Shown in pieces: positions 1 through 7,223 of a stretch of 64,000 nucleotides of DNA. A model generated the notes under the pieces. It had not been told where the DNA came from. It did no database searches and saw only the letters and a program-made list of their open reading frames with translations. This DNA comes from Lachnospiraceae bacterium (GTDB lineage Bacteria; Bacillota; Clostridia; Lachnospirales; Lachnospiraceae). The translations under genes were made by a program, and so were the position numbers. The stretch is taken from positions 1-64,000 of the forward strand of contig JAFZUW010000010.1 in assembly GCA_017618195.1 (NCBI GenBank), written 5' to 3'. Each line of letters starts with the position of its first letter. Positions within the stretch are counted from its first letter, which is position 1.

Positions 1-51
1 AGCAGAGGACTGAAAATCCTCGTGTCACTGGTTCGATTCCGGTTCTGGGCA
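1..51 (+). tRNA. tRNA-Phe (GAA), 5' part missing
   Basis: The anticodon stem GAGGA/TCCTC closes a loop with anticodon GAA at 12-14. The T arm follows at 27-43 with loop TTCGATT, then the 3' acceptor strand TCTGGGC and discriminator A at 51. The acceptor 5' strand and D arm lie before the window. CCA is not fully encoded. Confidence 0.93.
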
Positions 52-78
52 TTTTTTCATTATTATAATGAAAAATGC
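49..78 (+). other. Inverted repeat between the two tRNA genes
   Basis: GCATTTTTTCATTAT is followed by a near-perfect reverse complement ending in AAAAATGC. It begins at the 3' end of tRNA-Phe and could act as a processing or termination hairpin between the tRNAs. This is visible pairing only; the role is inferred. Confidence 0.4.
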
Positions 79-131
79 GCGGCATGTGCCGAGCAAGAGT
101 CATTCCTCTGCTACGCAGACACATGACAGAT

Positions 132-204
132 GGAGCACTAGCTCAGTCGGTAGAGCACTTGACTTTTAATCAAGGTGTCGCGGGTTCGAATCCCGCGTGC
201 TTCA
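132..204 (+). tRNA. tRNA-Lys (TTT)
   Basis: A full cloverleaf is visible. The acceptor GGAGCAC pairs with GTGCTTC (one G-T pair), the anticodon stem CTTGA/TCAAG carries a loop with TTT, and the T arm is GCGGG-TTCGAAT-CCCGC. The discriminator is A at 204 and CCA is not encoded. Confidence 0.97.
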
Positions 205-216
205 TAAAGAAACATG

Positions 217-262
217 AAATCCCTGCAAAAGCCTTATTCATAAAGCGTTTTGCAGGGATTTT
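217..262 (+). terminator. Intrinsic terminator after tRNA-Lys
   Basis: AAATCCCTGCAAAA (217-230) pairs perfectly with TTTTGCAGGGATTT (248-261) around a 17-base loop, ending in a short T run. Confidence 0.75.
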
Positions 263-274
263 GTGTATTCGGGA

Positions 275-303
275 TTGTATTCCGATTTGTGCTATATTAC
301 AAT
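275..303 (+). promoter_or_regulatory. Sigma-A-type promoter for the PAP2 gene
   Basis: TTGTAT at 275-280 and TACAAT at 298-303 are separated by exactly 17 bases, about 30 bases before the start codon at 337. Confidence 0.6.
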
Positions 304-336
304 AGAGAACGAATAAGCAATAAAGGGGAGTCGGTT

Positions 337-987
337 ATGAAAAAGCATTTGGGAATCGGTTTGGGGATTCTTGTTTTGTTTCTCGTATTTACGGTTTTGG
401 TGAAAACTGTGGACGTACAGCCGATCGGCCGTCAGGGGACGGACGTCGGATTTGCCTCGATCAACGAAGGCTTCAACAAGTTCTTCGGGGAAAATGAGAC
501 CGTTTATAAAATTACCGAAGCAGTCGGATATATCGGATTGTGTGCCGCCGGAATTTTCGCGGTAATCGGGCTTTTGCAGCTTATAAAACGCAAGTCTTTA
601 AAGAAGGTTGACGCGGACATTCTTCTGCTCGGAGGACTTTACGCGGTACTTCTGTTGTGCTATATTTTATTTGAAAAGATAGTGATCAATTACCGGCCCG
701 TATACGGCACAGAGGATGCGCTTGAGGCGTCTTTTCCTTCCACGCATACGCTGATGCTTCTCGGAATTATGGCATCGACGGTGATGCAGGTTTTGTACCG
801 GGTGAAGAAGAAAGGGATGCGCGCATTCTGTTCCTCACTGTGCAGCGCTATCGCATTGGTCGTGATCATCGGCCGTGCGGTCTGCGGCGTTCATTGGTTC
901 ACCGATATTATCGGCGGCCTGCTGCTGGCAGTATCACTGTCCTGGATATATTACGCGGTCGCATTTGCTGCGAAGAAAGAGGAGTAG
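337..987 (+). CDS. PAP2-family membrane phosphatase
   Basis: A 216-residue membrane protein of the type 2 phosphatidic acid phosphatase (PAP2) superfamily, which removes phosphate from lipid phosphates such as undecaprenyl diphosphate or phosphatidate. The three family motifs are visible: EKIVINYRP, then SFPSTHT with the conserved Ser and His, then GRAVCGVHWFTDIIGG with the catalytic His and Asp. Five or six hydrophobic segments are present, the first at the extreme N terminus. I chose ATG 337 because AAGGGGAG lies just upstream at 323-330; the same frame stays open back to 250 without a ribosome binding site. It has its own promoter and sits directly after the tRNA terminator. The substrate (BacA-like recycling or lipid turnover) cannot be decided from sequence. 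Confidence 0.88.
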   Translation: MKKHLGIGLGILVLFLVFTVLVKTVDVQPIGRQGTDVGFASINEGFNKFFGENETVYKITEAVGYIGLCAAGIFAVIGLLQLIKRKSLKKVDADILLLGGLYAVLLLCYILFEKIVINYRPVYGTEDALEASFPSTHTLMLLGIMASTVMQVLYRVKKKGMRAFCSSLCSAIALVVIIGRAVCGVHWFTDIIGGLLLAVSLSWIYYAVAFAAKKEE

Positions 988-1062
988 TCCGGATAGTCGG
1001 ACGAATCGCCGGCGAGGCAGGCGCGCCGGTGACGGAGTAAGGCCTGCATCAAGGTGGAACAT

Positions 1063-1953
1063 ATGATATTAGACGAACAGGATCTGAGAAACGGTACGAG
1101 ATTTATCGTGGGAACATGGCAGCCTGATTATGTGGTTAATATGTTCTCTTCGGATTTGGCGCATATCCCTGCGGCTGAGTTCAAATCCACGGATGGCGTG
1201 GTATTTACCGCCATCAGTTTTACGTTTTCGGAAGATCATACATTGATCATGAAGAATTCCGTTACCGGCAGAGAAGTTAACGGAACATGGGAACAGAAGA
1301 GTTACGGCGAGTTTAAGTATACGCTGAACGGATTTTTAAATCTGCCCGCGGGAACCAATGAGTCCGTGGCGGAAACGCTTCGCGTACAGGACGGCGAGAG
1401 CCTGGTATTCAGTCTCGGCGTGATTGCGATTGCCCTCAAGAAGGTTGCGGAAGGAACCGTCTCGGAGGAGAAAAAGCAGGATATCGGCGAGCTGCCCGGA
1501 GACGAGACGCTTACGGGTATCGTTGGGACCTACGGCGTATATAAACTCCGCACTTATACGGATGCCGGCTTTGTTTGGGAGACGGCCGAGGAGCTGCGCG
1601 GCAAAGAGGCTGCCGGAACGCCGGAAGCCGGAGAATACGCGCTTCAGATGCTTGACTGGAAGGTGGAGTTCACTGCGGATCATCAGGTATTCGTTTGGAT
1701 GAAGGTTCCGGAAGGCGCTTCGCAGGCGGATCTTGAGGAAGCTATCCGTCAGGGAGAAGTTGCCGGCGTGAAAGACGGCTTGTTTGCCGAAAAGGCGCTT
1801 GAATGGAAGGCTGTTGAGGGCCGCTACTATTATAATACCGGCGAACGCCGGGAAGTATTCGGCGAAGTGCAGTCGCCCTGGGATGAACTGAAGAGCGATG
1901 AGGAAGGCAATATCTTCTTCATGAACAATATGCTTCTTTTAAAGAAGCAGTAA
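1063..1953 (+). CDS. Unknown protein, possibly two lipocalin-like halves
   Basis: A 296-residue protein I do not recognise. It has no signal peptide or membrane segment, so it is probably cytoplasmic. The two halves look alike: a GTW/GTY motif followed by beta-strand-rich text and a phrase of the FSEDH / FTADH kind, near residues 15-80 and again near 150-220. That pattern recalls calycin or lipocalin-like barrels in tandem, but this is a weak inference. The start is ATG 1063, preceded by AAGGTGG at 1051-1057; an in-frame GTG at 1054 overlaps that site and is less likely. It lies 75 bases after the PAP2 gene and could be co-transcribed with it. The bidirectional hairpin at 2123-2178 probably ends the transcript. 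Confidence 0.7.
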   Translation: MILDEQDLRNGTRFIVGTWQPDYVVNMFSSDLAHIPAAEFKSTDGVVFTAISFTFSEDHTLIMKNSVTGREVNGTWEQKSYGEFKYTLNGFLNLPAGTNESVAETLRVQDGESLVFSLGVIAIALKKVAEGTVSEEKKQDIGELPGDETLTGIVGTYGVYKLRTYTDAGFVWETAEELRGKEAAGTPEAGEYALQMLDWKVEFTADHQVFVWMKVPEGASQADLEEAIRQGEVAGVKDGLFAEKALEWKAVEGRYYYNTGERREVFGEVQSPWDELKSDEEGNIFFMNNMLLLKKQ

Positions 1954-2000
1954 CCGATGTGTGCGATTTTCGGGCCGAACATACAATAAGACCGTTGGAA

Positions 2001-2086
2001 TGCCCGGGACTTAAGCATAACCGAATTGTCGGAAGGTCCGGAGCTTAAGCATAACCGGATCGTCGGAAAGTCCGGAACTTAAGGCG
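2001..2086. repeat. Three imperfect 34-bp tandem repeats
   Basis: Two full copies and part of a third share the core CTTAAGCATAACCG followed by TCGGAA. The CTTAAG palindrome recurs at 2010, 2044 and 2078, a period of 34. There are no spacers, so this is not a CRISPR. It lies between the convergent ends of the gene at 1063 and the minus-strand cluster. Confidence 0.75.
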
Positions 2087-2122
2087 AATGAAACCGGCAC
2101 GCCCCGCAAAGAAACGCAAAAT

Positions 2123-2178
2123 AAAACCGCTGCAAAACCGTTATGACAAAGTCCGTCAACGGGGATGCAGCGGTTTTT
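2123..2178. terminator. Bidirectional terminator
   Basis: AAAACCGCTGCA (2123-2134) pairs with TGCAGCGGTTTT (2166-2177). An inner CCGTT/AACGG and GAC/GTC stem lies inside. T runs follow on both strands, so it can end the plus-strand gene at 1063 and the minus-strand cluster. It overlaps the stop codon of the peptidase gene. Confidence 0.8.
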
Positions 2179-2620
2179 ATGCTTTTTTCAGCAGTTTCTT
2201 TATGCGGCGCTTCAGGAATCCGACCGCGCGTTTTCGGAATATGCGAAGCGGCGCGAAGAATACGCGAAGCCTTGAATATATCTTATAGGGCAGTTCATCG
2301 GTCGTGTGCGCCTTCCTGTCCCGGTAGAAGCCGGTCATGATCCCGATGATGTCGTCATCGGTCGTTCCGTATTCACGAGCAACGCAGTTGTCGCCGAGGA
2401 TTACGTAATGTCCGTTTGGAAGAACTTTAATGATGCGGTGCAGAACATAATCGGAGCCGCGGTGATAAAGCACGACGTCGTATTTTCTGCAGCGCTCATC
2501 GGGTTTTTTATGACGCACCGTGAACAGGTCGCGCCCCTGGCGCAGAAGCGGCAGCATGCTGACCCCTTTGAAACGGTAGGTCATTTCCTCATTTGTCTCA
2601 AGAAAATCATCGTAAGTCAT
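2177..2620 (-). CDS. S24/S26-family (signal peptidase-like) peptidase
   Basis: A 147-residue protein with the signal peptidase I / LexA-type catalytic fold. FKGVSMLPLL near residues 18-27 carries the candidate nucleophilic Ser. The phrase around KYDVVLYHRG and YVLHRIIKV matches the strand bearing the general-base region, and YVILGDNC matches the S26 box D type. There is no clear N-terminal anchor, and the C terminus is strongly basic (KRRIKKLLKK), which may bind membrane or a partner. It is the last gene of the minus-strand cluster, 12 bases after the TraX-like gene. In this setting I infer that it cleaves the leader from the modified precursor peptide. A general signal peptidase role is the alternative but is less likely for so short a protein. 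Confidence 0.8.
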   Translation of the reverse strand: MTYDDFLETNEEMTYRFKGVSMLPLLRQGRDLFTVRHKKPDERCRKYDVVLYHRGSDYVLHRIIKVLPNGHYVILGDNCVAREYGTTDDDIIGIMTGFYRDRKAHTTDELPYKIYSRLRVFFAPLRIFRKRAVGFLKRRIKKLLKKA

Positions 2621-2632
2621 AAACCCTCGCAG

Positions 2633-3361
2633 TTACTTAAGCGCAAGCTGAATCAGGTAAATAATCGTCAGGTGGACGGGATAGAACAGATAAAACGCAT
2701 ATTTGAGCACGGGACCCTTTACGAAGCCCCGTTTTTTGTTATATAAGCCCATCAGGATGTAGGCCGGGAAGCTCGCAATCTGCAGGATGATGCAGCCGGC
2801 AAATGCGACGACGATCAGTTCCGTCCGAGCAACGTAAATCAAAAGGATGAACGTCACGCCGCCGATGCGGTAATCGGCATGGAAGAAATAGGTAAATACG
2901 AACAATGCGACCAGCAGCAGACCGCGCAGAACAATCCTGTCGCGGAAGTGCTCAAAGATGCAAAGCCCGAAAAAACCGAACAGCAGCGTAAAGAAAACGT
3001 TCTGTTTGCCGAAAGGAAACTGCCCGTGAACCAAATCAAACGGAATTTCCGAAATCAGTGCCGCAAGAAAGAGGCTCAGGCCGTAACGCAGGCGGTTCGA
3101 GGTATGCATAAACCCTTCGACAAGCAGGAAGCAAAACAGCGGAAAAGCCGTGCGTCCGATTGCGCGCATGATGAAATACGGAGTTACCGCGCGGGACGAG
3201 ACATGCGGAATGGAAAGAATGAAAAGTTTGGTTCCAAGCGCCGGTACATACTCCAACAGATGAGCGGCGGTATGGTCGATAGCCATCGTGATCACCGCAA
3301 TCAGCTTTAAGACGCTTCCGCTTAAAATTCGATTGTCAGACCTGCTTTCTTCTTCACTCAT
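2633..3361 (-). CDS. TraX-family polytopic membrane protein
   Basis: A 242-residue membrane protein with seven or more hydrophobic helices. The N-terminal phrase SGSVLKLIAVITMAIDHTAA is the characteristic opening of the TraX family, related to membrane acyltransferases; F-plasmid TraX acetylates the pilin N terminus. No conjugation genes are nearby, so the pilin role does not apply. The ATG overlaps the TGA of the upstream kinase gene (ATGA at 3358-3361), which implies translational coupling. It lies between a kinase and a peptidase in a cluster that starts with a small peptide gene. A role in acylating or exporting that peptide is possible but is only inferred. Confidence 0.75.
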   Translation of the reverse strand: MSEEESRSDNRILSGSVLKLIAVITMAIDHTAAHLLEYVPALGTKLFILSIPHVSSRAVTPYFIMRAIGRTAFPLFCFLLVEGFMHTSNRLRYGLSLFLAALISEIPFDLVHGQFPFGKQNVFFTLLFGFFGLCIFEHFRDRIVLRGLLLVALFVFTYFFHADYRIGGVTFILLIYVARTELIVVAFAGCIILQIASFPAYILMGLYNKKRGFVKGPVLKYAFYLFYPVHLTIIYLIQLALK

Positions 3362-4059
3362 TTCATGCCCTCATAGGAAACCGAAGCGGCTTCCGGATTC
3401 ATATTGCAGCCGAGCCGGTACAGAGAAACCTTCCCGGTCATGCGGATGATCAAGTCCATGGTTTTAGCAAGTTTTACCGGATCTTTGGGACGGTATGACT
3501 GCTGGAACAATACGGAAAATGCATCCTCCGCACTGATTTTTTCGATATGATTGAACGTATCCCTTGTCAGAAGGCAGATTGCCTTAACGGGAACGGACGT
3601 ATTGGTGCTCAGATGATGCTTTCCGTTCCAAGGAGAACCGTACACGCGTACTTCATCTTCCCTGATACGGATGAACGGCTTATCGTCGTTGATCATCGTC
3701 ACGCGGTCCCCGTACATATCCCGCCATAGACGGGCATGTGTGGATTTGCCGGTGCCGCTCAAAGCCGCAAACAGAAAGCCGACGCCGTCCATCGAAAGAG
3801 CGGAAGCATGGAACAGGATCGTATCGTAATCAATCAAAGCTTCGGAAAGCCTGCGCTGTACGGAAAGCGATTCGAGATAGGCAGGGGCGGAGTTGAATTC
3901 CGATAAGGCGAGTTCCGCGGAAATGTCGTCCGGCGTGGTTTCAATCCGGATCACTGCAGGCTCATCCGTCTCATATTCCTTTAAGGAAGCTAACGGAAGA
4001 GAATACTGGGTTGTTATCTCTACGGGCAATCCGCCCAGAAGATATCGCTTTGTAAACAT
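3358..4059 (-). CDS. HprK-like P-loop kinase
   Basis: A 233-residue protein of the HPr kinase / PEP-carboxykinase-like P-loop type. The Walker A motif is LSGTGKSTHARLW, the acidic metal-binding phrase is MINDDKPFI, and GSPWNGKHH follows as in this fold. It lacks the N-terminal domain of true HprK and no HPr gene is near. Relatives in lasso-peptide clusters phosphorylate the precursor on Ser, and others accompany radical SAM maturases. Here it sits 20 bases after the radical SAM gene and is coupled to the TraX-like gene by ATGA overlap. I infer that it modifies the 35-residue peptide, whose C-terminal RTESA offers Thr and Ser, or that it helps present the peptide to the maturase. Confidence 0.75.
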   Translation of the reverse strand: MFTKRYLLGGLPVEITTQYSLPLASLKEYETDEPAVIRIETTPDDISAELALSEFNSAPAYLESLSVQRRLSEALIDYDTILFHASALSMDGVGFLFAALSGTGKSTHARLWRDMYGDRVTMINDDKPFIRIREDEVRVYGSPWNGKHHLSTNTSVPVKAICLLTRDTFNHIEKISAEDAFSVLFQQSYRPKDPVKLAKTMDLIIRMTGKVSLYRLGCNMNPEAASVSYEGMK

Positions 4060-4079
4060 GTCTGATACTCCGGTGATAA

Positions 4080-5417
4080 TCAGTCCGCCGTACCGGTTCC
4101 CCGGCTGCGGAGTTTTTTATATTCCTGAAGAACGATCAGTTTCAGTTCGGCATTGGTCAGTGCCATCTGTTCTTCGTTGCAGGTAAAACGCTCGGGACAT
4201 TTCCGTAACCGTCTGCACATCGGATAATACGTGCAGGAAGAACAGAAATCATAATACGGTGCGGGAGCCTTCCAGGCAGCAACGGCCTGCTCATCCCACA
4301 CGCCGTCCGCTATAGTGCCGATGAATTCGCTTTCCGAGTAGTGTTCGCATTTGCCGACATTCCCGTCGGGAGTGATCACCAAAGCGGAATCGGAATCCGC
4401 GATGCACGAGGACGTAAGGTCGCTTTTTTGAAGGGGAATGCCGTCCAGTCTGCCGTGCCCGGCGATCAGCGTCATCAGTTCGATGAGACCGGAGGTCAGC
4501 TTCCGGCGAGCCTCCTTTGATCGGACGGATATTTTGTTGCCTGCATACTCAAACAGCATGCGTGGGTAGATCAGGCAGTTTCTTTCTTCGGGTAGTTCCT
4601 TTAACAGAAACTTCGTCAGTTCAAACTGGTCTGCAAGATTCTCTTCGGATACGTTCAGCCGCACGGAAATCCGGATATTCTTCGAAAGAGCGGCTTTTAC
4701 GTTGTTCAGTACGGTCTGAAACGGATTCGGATCTGCGTGAATGTAATTCTTGATCCGGTTATAGACGGGTGCGGTTCCGTCAAATGTGATCTGCGCCTGT
4801 TTCAGATGCCACAGATCCGCAGCAGCCGAAAGGATCTCACCGCGCAGCAGGTAGCCGTTTGAGATGAGAACGGATTCATAAGGAATTCCGCGTTCGGAAA
4901 GGACGGAGCAGATCACGGAGATTACGGAGGAATTATATAAGGGCTCTCCCCCGAACCACCGAAGGACGATCTTGTTCCCGCCGGCATGGTCCGCAATGTA
5001 TGCGGCAATCTGACGGGCTGTATCTTCGGTCATCCGGACTCTTGCGCGCCCGAGTTCATAACAGTAATAACAGCGGGCGTTACAATCAAGCGTCGTCATG
5101 ATCGTATAGCATTGGGACCCGGAGGGTCTTTGAAATACCGGAAGCAGTTCCCGGAGCTGGGAAACGAGGCGGGACTCCTCTAAGGAATCCGGAACGAGAA
5201 AACGGTGTTGATACAGATAACCGCGAAAAGAATCCGTCTGCAGCAGCGAATCCGCTTCCCAAATCATTTCCTGCGTCAGGGAATTGTAAAACAGTTTCCC
5301 GCCGTCAACGGATTGTGAAACGGTATAGGCAGACAAATGAGAGCAATCGTCAGGATTGCCTTTTTGCGTGCCGAGAATTTTCAGAATCAGAGGATTACCG
5401 GGATAATAGGTATTCAT
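4080..5417 (-). CDS. Radical SAM/SPASM peptide maturase
   Basis: A 445-residue radical SAM enzyme. The cluster-binding motif CNARCYYC (CxxxCxxC) lies near residue 110, followed by RWFGGEPL, typical of peptide-modifying SPASM enzymes. The C-terminal third holds the SPASM cysteines: CIADSDSALVITPDGNVGKC, then FCSSCTYYPMC and further Cys. The first 100 residues probably form the precursor-recognition (RRE-like) region. I place the start at 5415-5417 (MNTYYPGN) because CCTC complementary to the ribosome lies at 5423-5426, and because the longer open frame runs through a terminator-like hairpin. It follows the 35-residue precursor gene on the same strand. Such enzymes make thioether, C-C or related crosslinks in RiPPs; which one here is unknown. 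Confidence 0.88.
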   Translation of the reverse strand: MNTYYPGNPLILKILGTQKGNPDDCSHLSAYTVSQSVDGGKLFYNSLTQEMIWEADSLLQTDSFRGYLYQHRFLVPDSLEESRLVSQLRELLPVFQRPSGSQCYTIMTTLDCNARCYYCYELGRARVRMTEDTARQIAAYIADHAGGNKIVLRWFGGEPLYNSSVISVICSVLSERGIPYESVLISNGYLLRGEILSAAADLWHLKQAQITFDGTAPVYNRIKNYIHADPNPFQTVLNNVKAALSKNIRISVRLNVSEENLADQFELTKFLLKELPEERNCLIYPRMLFEYAGNKISVRSKEARRKLTSGLIELMTLIAGHGRLDGIPLQKSDLTSSCIADSDSALVITPDGNVGKCEHYSESEFIGTIADGVWDEQAVAAWKAPAPYYDFCSSCTYYPMCRRLRKCPERFTCNEEQMALTNAELKLIVLQEYKKLRSRGTGTAD

Positions 5418-5430
5418 AAAAGCCTCATGG

Positions 5431-5459
5431 AAAAAGGGCACGGAAAACCCGTGCCCTTT
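5431..5459 (-). terminator. Hairpin attenuator between precursor and maturase genes
   Basis: On the minus strand AAAGGGCACGG and CCGTGCCCTTT form a perfect 11-bp stem with a 5-base loop, followed by a T run. It lies 25 bases after the precursor stop codon and ends 14 bases before the maturase start. Partial termination here would give more precursor than enzyme, as is common in RiPP operons. Confidence 0.8.
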
Positions 5460-5483
5460 ATAATTCATATAATAATTGAAAGA

Positions 5484-5591
5484 TTAAGCACTTTCTGTAC
5501 GTCCGCAGTTATAATTTCCGCCACTTTCCGTGATGACGTCAGCGTCTGCGACAAGCACAACCTCAACCTCAACCGCTTCAAAAGCTTCCAT
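5484..5591 (-). CDS. Putative RiPP precursor peptide, 35 residues
   Basis: A short gene read from ATG 5589-5591 to TAA 5484-5486. Its ribosome binding site AGGAGGG (5597-5603) is perfect and 5 bases away. The peptide opens MEAFEAVEVEVVLVADADV, an acidic, valine-rich stretch, then ITESGGNYNCGRTESA. The xDVITxSG phrase is, from memory, common at the leader/core border of small peptides encoded beside radical SAM or HprK-like genes. The core candidate after GG contains one Cys, two Asn, one Tyr and an Arg; there is no Lys in the whole peptide. A good promoter lies directly upstream and the attenuator directly downstream. The function of the product (signal, bacteriocin or redox peptide) is unknown. 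Confidence 0.8.
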   Translation of the reverse strand: MEAFEAVEVEVVLVADADVITESGGNYNCGRTESA

Positions 5592-5638
5592 ATAATCCCT
5601 CCTGTAAAAGTGAGTCCATACTACAACTGTCTAACAAT

Positions 5639-5667
5639 AATAAATCACATTTCGCCGACCGTGTCAA
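5639..5667 (-). promoter_or_regulatory. Promoter of the peptide cluster
   Basis: Minus strand: TTGACA (5662-5667), 17 bases, TTTATT (5639-5644). The -35 box begins only 10 bases beyond the stop codon of the gene at 5677, with no terminator between, so some read-through from that gene is possible. Confidence 0.65.
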
Positions 5668-5676
5668 GAGGTTATT

Positions 5677-6993
5677 TTATTTGGTACCGAGAAAGTTGCT
5701 GCGAGCGGATCTGCTGAAGTGTATCAAACGGGCAATCAACGCTTTATACGCCTCGTCCGGAGAATTGGTAAGACGGTTGTTAACATACGCTTCCACGCTT
5801 GTTACATAAGTGCCGCCGACCGGAGTGGATCCCTGATAAAGCTGAAGTGTAATATTGCTCGCCGTATCCAAAAGCGTAAATCCGGTGCAGGTAGCAGTGT
5901 AATCGTTATATTCGGCATCATACACAAGTCTGCTCTTGGGTATGGTGATCTTTTTTGCTTTGCCCGAAGCATCGGTATATCTGACAACGAGCTTTACCTG
6001 GTTCACATCGGTAATTGCGGAATCCGTCAGCTTAAGGTAAACGTTCAGCGTAATGGCGCTGTCAAAAGTCAGGTTATGGCTTTCGAAAATAGACGGCGCA
6101 TTGTTGGTGATCGAAGCGCTGATCGACGGAGTGCCCTTAGAAGCAAGATTCTTCTGATCGGAAGTAAGACGATCTATCGCAAGATTAGCGGTGTTGTAAT
6201 TGAAATACTCCTGCGCGGCCGATCCGTAATAGATCAGATCAACCAGGGTCTTTTTATACTTTGAATTGCCGGAGCCGGAAGAAGCAAGACGGGAGACTGC
6301 ATAATCCACGATACTCATAGCCTTTACCTGGCTTACCGTGGTAATGCCGTTCTTCTCTGCATAAAGGGTCGCGTAAACTTTATCACCGATCTCACATGCG
6401 GAAATATTACTGTAAGTAAAGCTGTAGTAATAACCTGCATCATCCTGCTCGAGAACGCCGTTTAAAACGGAAGTGACATACTTGACGGCGGTAGAATTCT
6501 TTTCGTGCTTCTCTCTCTGAATATAAAGTTTGAAAGAATCGTAAGCGCTTACATCGGTCTGATCCACAAAGTAGTTCATGCACAGGTTGGTACCGAAACC
6601 GCAGTTAGCAGAGAATGAAGAAACGGTACAGTTGTCAGCGAATGCATCGATCGTAGTGGAATTCGGGTCGGTAATGTAATCCGCCTGAGGCGTTGTCGTT
6701 GTTCCCATGGAAACAGCGTTGCCTCCGTTGTAGCGGTAGTAAACCGTGTACGTGGTATTCGGATACAGACCGGTGAAAAGCGTATTGGTAGTCCAAGCGC
6801 CGTCCGTTCCGAGACGGTACTCTACATTAGCCACCGCACTGACCGAAATGGTCGTAGGCGTCGTTCTCGAAATCAAGGGAACGGTAATGATGTCAGTCTC
6901 GTTGTCATCGAGAGCGAATGCGGTTGCCGGCAGGATGCAGAAGACAAGCATCAACGTCAGCAATACGGATAAAATTTTTTTTGATTTTTTCAA
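5677..6993 (-). CDS. Secreted protein with a C-terminal domain shared with the CAP protein
   Basis: A 438-residue exported protein. MKKSKKILSVLLTLMLVFCI is followed by LPATAFA, a classical signal peptide. Residues about 40-95 look like a fibronectin-like module (VEYRLGTDGAWTTN, LYPNTTYTVYYR). Residues about 130-430 form one region with short helices, including YGSAAQEYFNYNTANLA and a Ser/Arg-rich end. The same architecture, with YSAYAREYFNYETDSLA, ends the CAP protein at 17357. I do not know this domain by name. The start is TTG at 6991-6993, with GGAGGAGG 7 bases before it; no ATG fits. There is no sortase motif or membrane anchor, so it is probably released or wall-associated. A strong promoter lies at 7058-7087. 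Confidence 0.78.
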   Translation of the reverse strand: MKKSKKILSVLLTLMLVFCILPATAFALDDNETDIITVPLISRTTPTTISVSAVANVEYRLGTDGAWTTNTLFTGLYPNTTYTVYYRYNGGNAVSMGTTTTPQADYITDPNSTTIDAFADNCTVSSFSANCGFGTNLCMNYFVDQTDVSAYDSFKLYIQREKHEKNSTAVKYVTSVLNGVLEQDDAGYYYSFTYSNISACEIGDKVYATLYAEKNGITTVSQVKAMSIVDYAVSRLASSGSGNSKYKKTLVDLIYYGSAAQEYFNYNTANLAIDRLTSDQKNLASKGTPSISASITNNAPSIFESHNLTFDSAITLNVYLKLTDSAITDVNQVKLVVRYTDASGKAKKITIPKSRLVYDAEYNDYTATCTGFTLLDTASNITLQLYQGSTPVGGTYVTSVEAYVNNRLTNSPDEAYKALIARLIHFSRSARSNFLGTK

Positions 6994-7057
6994 TGTAAAT
7001 CCTCCTCCGGGTAATAATTTTCAGTCTCTGAAGAGACCCCATAAACGTCCGCCTACT

Positions 7058-7087
7058 ATTATAATGCGCAAAGGGGTGCATCGTCAA
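7058..7087 (-). promoter_or_regulatory. Promoter of the secreted-protein gene
   Basis: Minus strand: TTGACG (7082-7087), 18 bases, consensus TATAAT (7058-7063), about 65 bases before the TTG start. Confidence 0.65.
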
Positions 7088-7162
7088 TCGGTTTTTGTGT
7101 TTCGGGGGCTCGGAAAATGCTTATTTTATGCCGTTTTGAAACAAAAACACACGCAAATGTGC

Positions 7163-7191
7163 TTGTCATTTTCCGCTTTTGATAGTATTCT
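7163..7191 (+). promoter_or_regulatory. Promoter of the AAA+ ATPase gene
   Basis: TTGTCA (7163-7168), 17 bases, TATTCT (7186-7191). A CATTTTCC box lies across the -35 and spacer (7167-7174), and its inverse GGAAAATG lies upstream at 7112-7119. Confidence 0.55.
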
Positions 7192-7223
7192 GTAGGGAGG
7201 AACCGGAAAAGGAGACGCGGGGA

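Noticed and set aside
1-262. Integration site of a mobile element at the tRNA genes
   Set aside because: No integrase and no second copy of a tRNA 3' end is visible in the window.
2001-2086. CRISPR array
   Set aside because: The 34-base repeats touch each other without spacers and no cas gene is present.
2633-3361. Conjugation gene, from the TraX similarity
   Set aside because: No relaxase, coupling protein or type IV secretion gene is near; the neighbours are peptide-modification genes.
4517-4753. Small plus-strand frame inside the radical SAM gene
   Set aside because: No ribosome binding site; Arg/Ser-rich shadow text.
5418-5468. Longer start of the radical SAM protein at 5468
   Set aside because: The added codons run through the attenuator hairpin, and the ribosome binding site supports the start at 5417.
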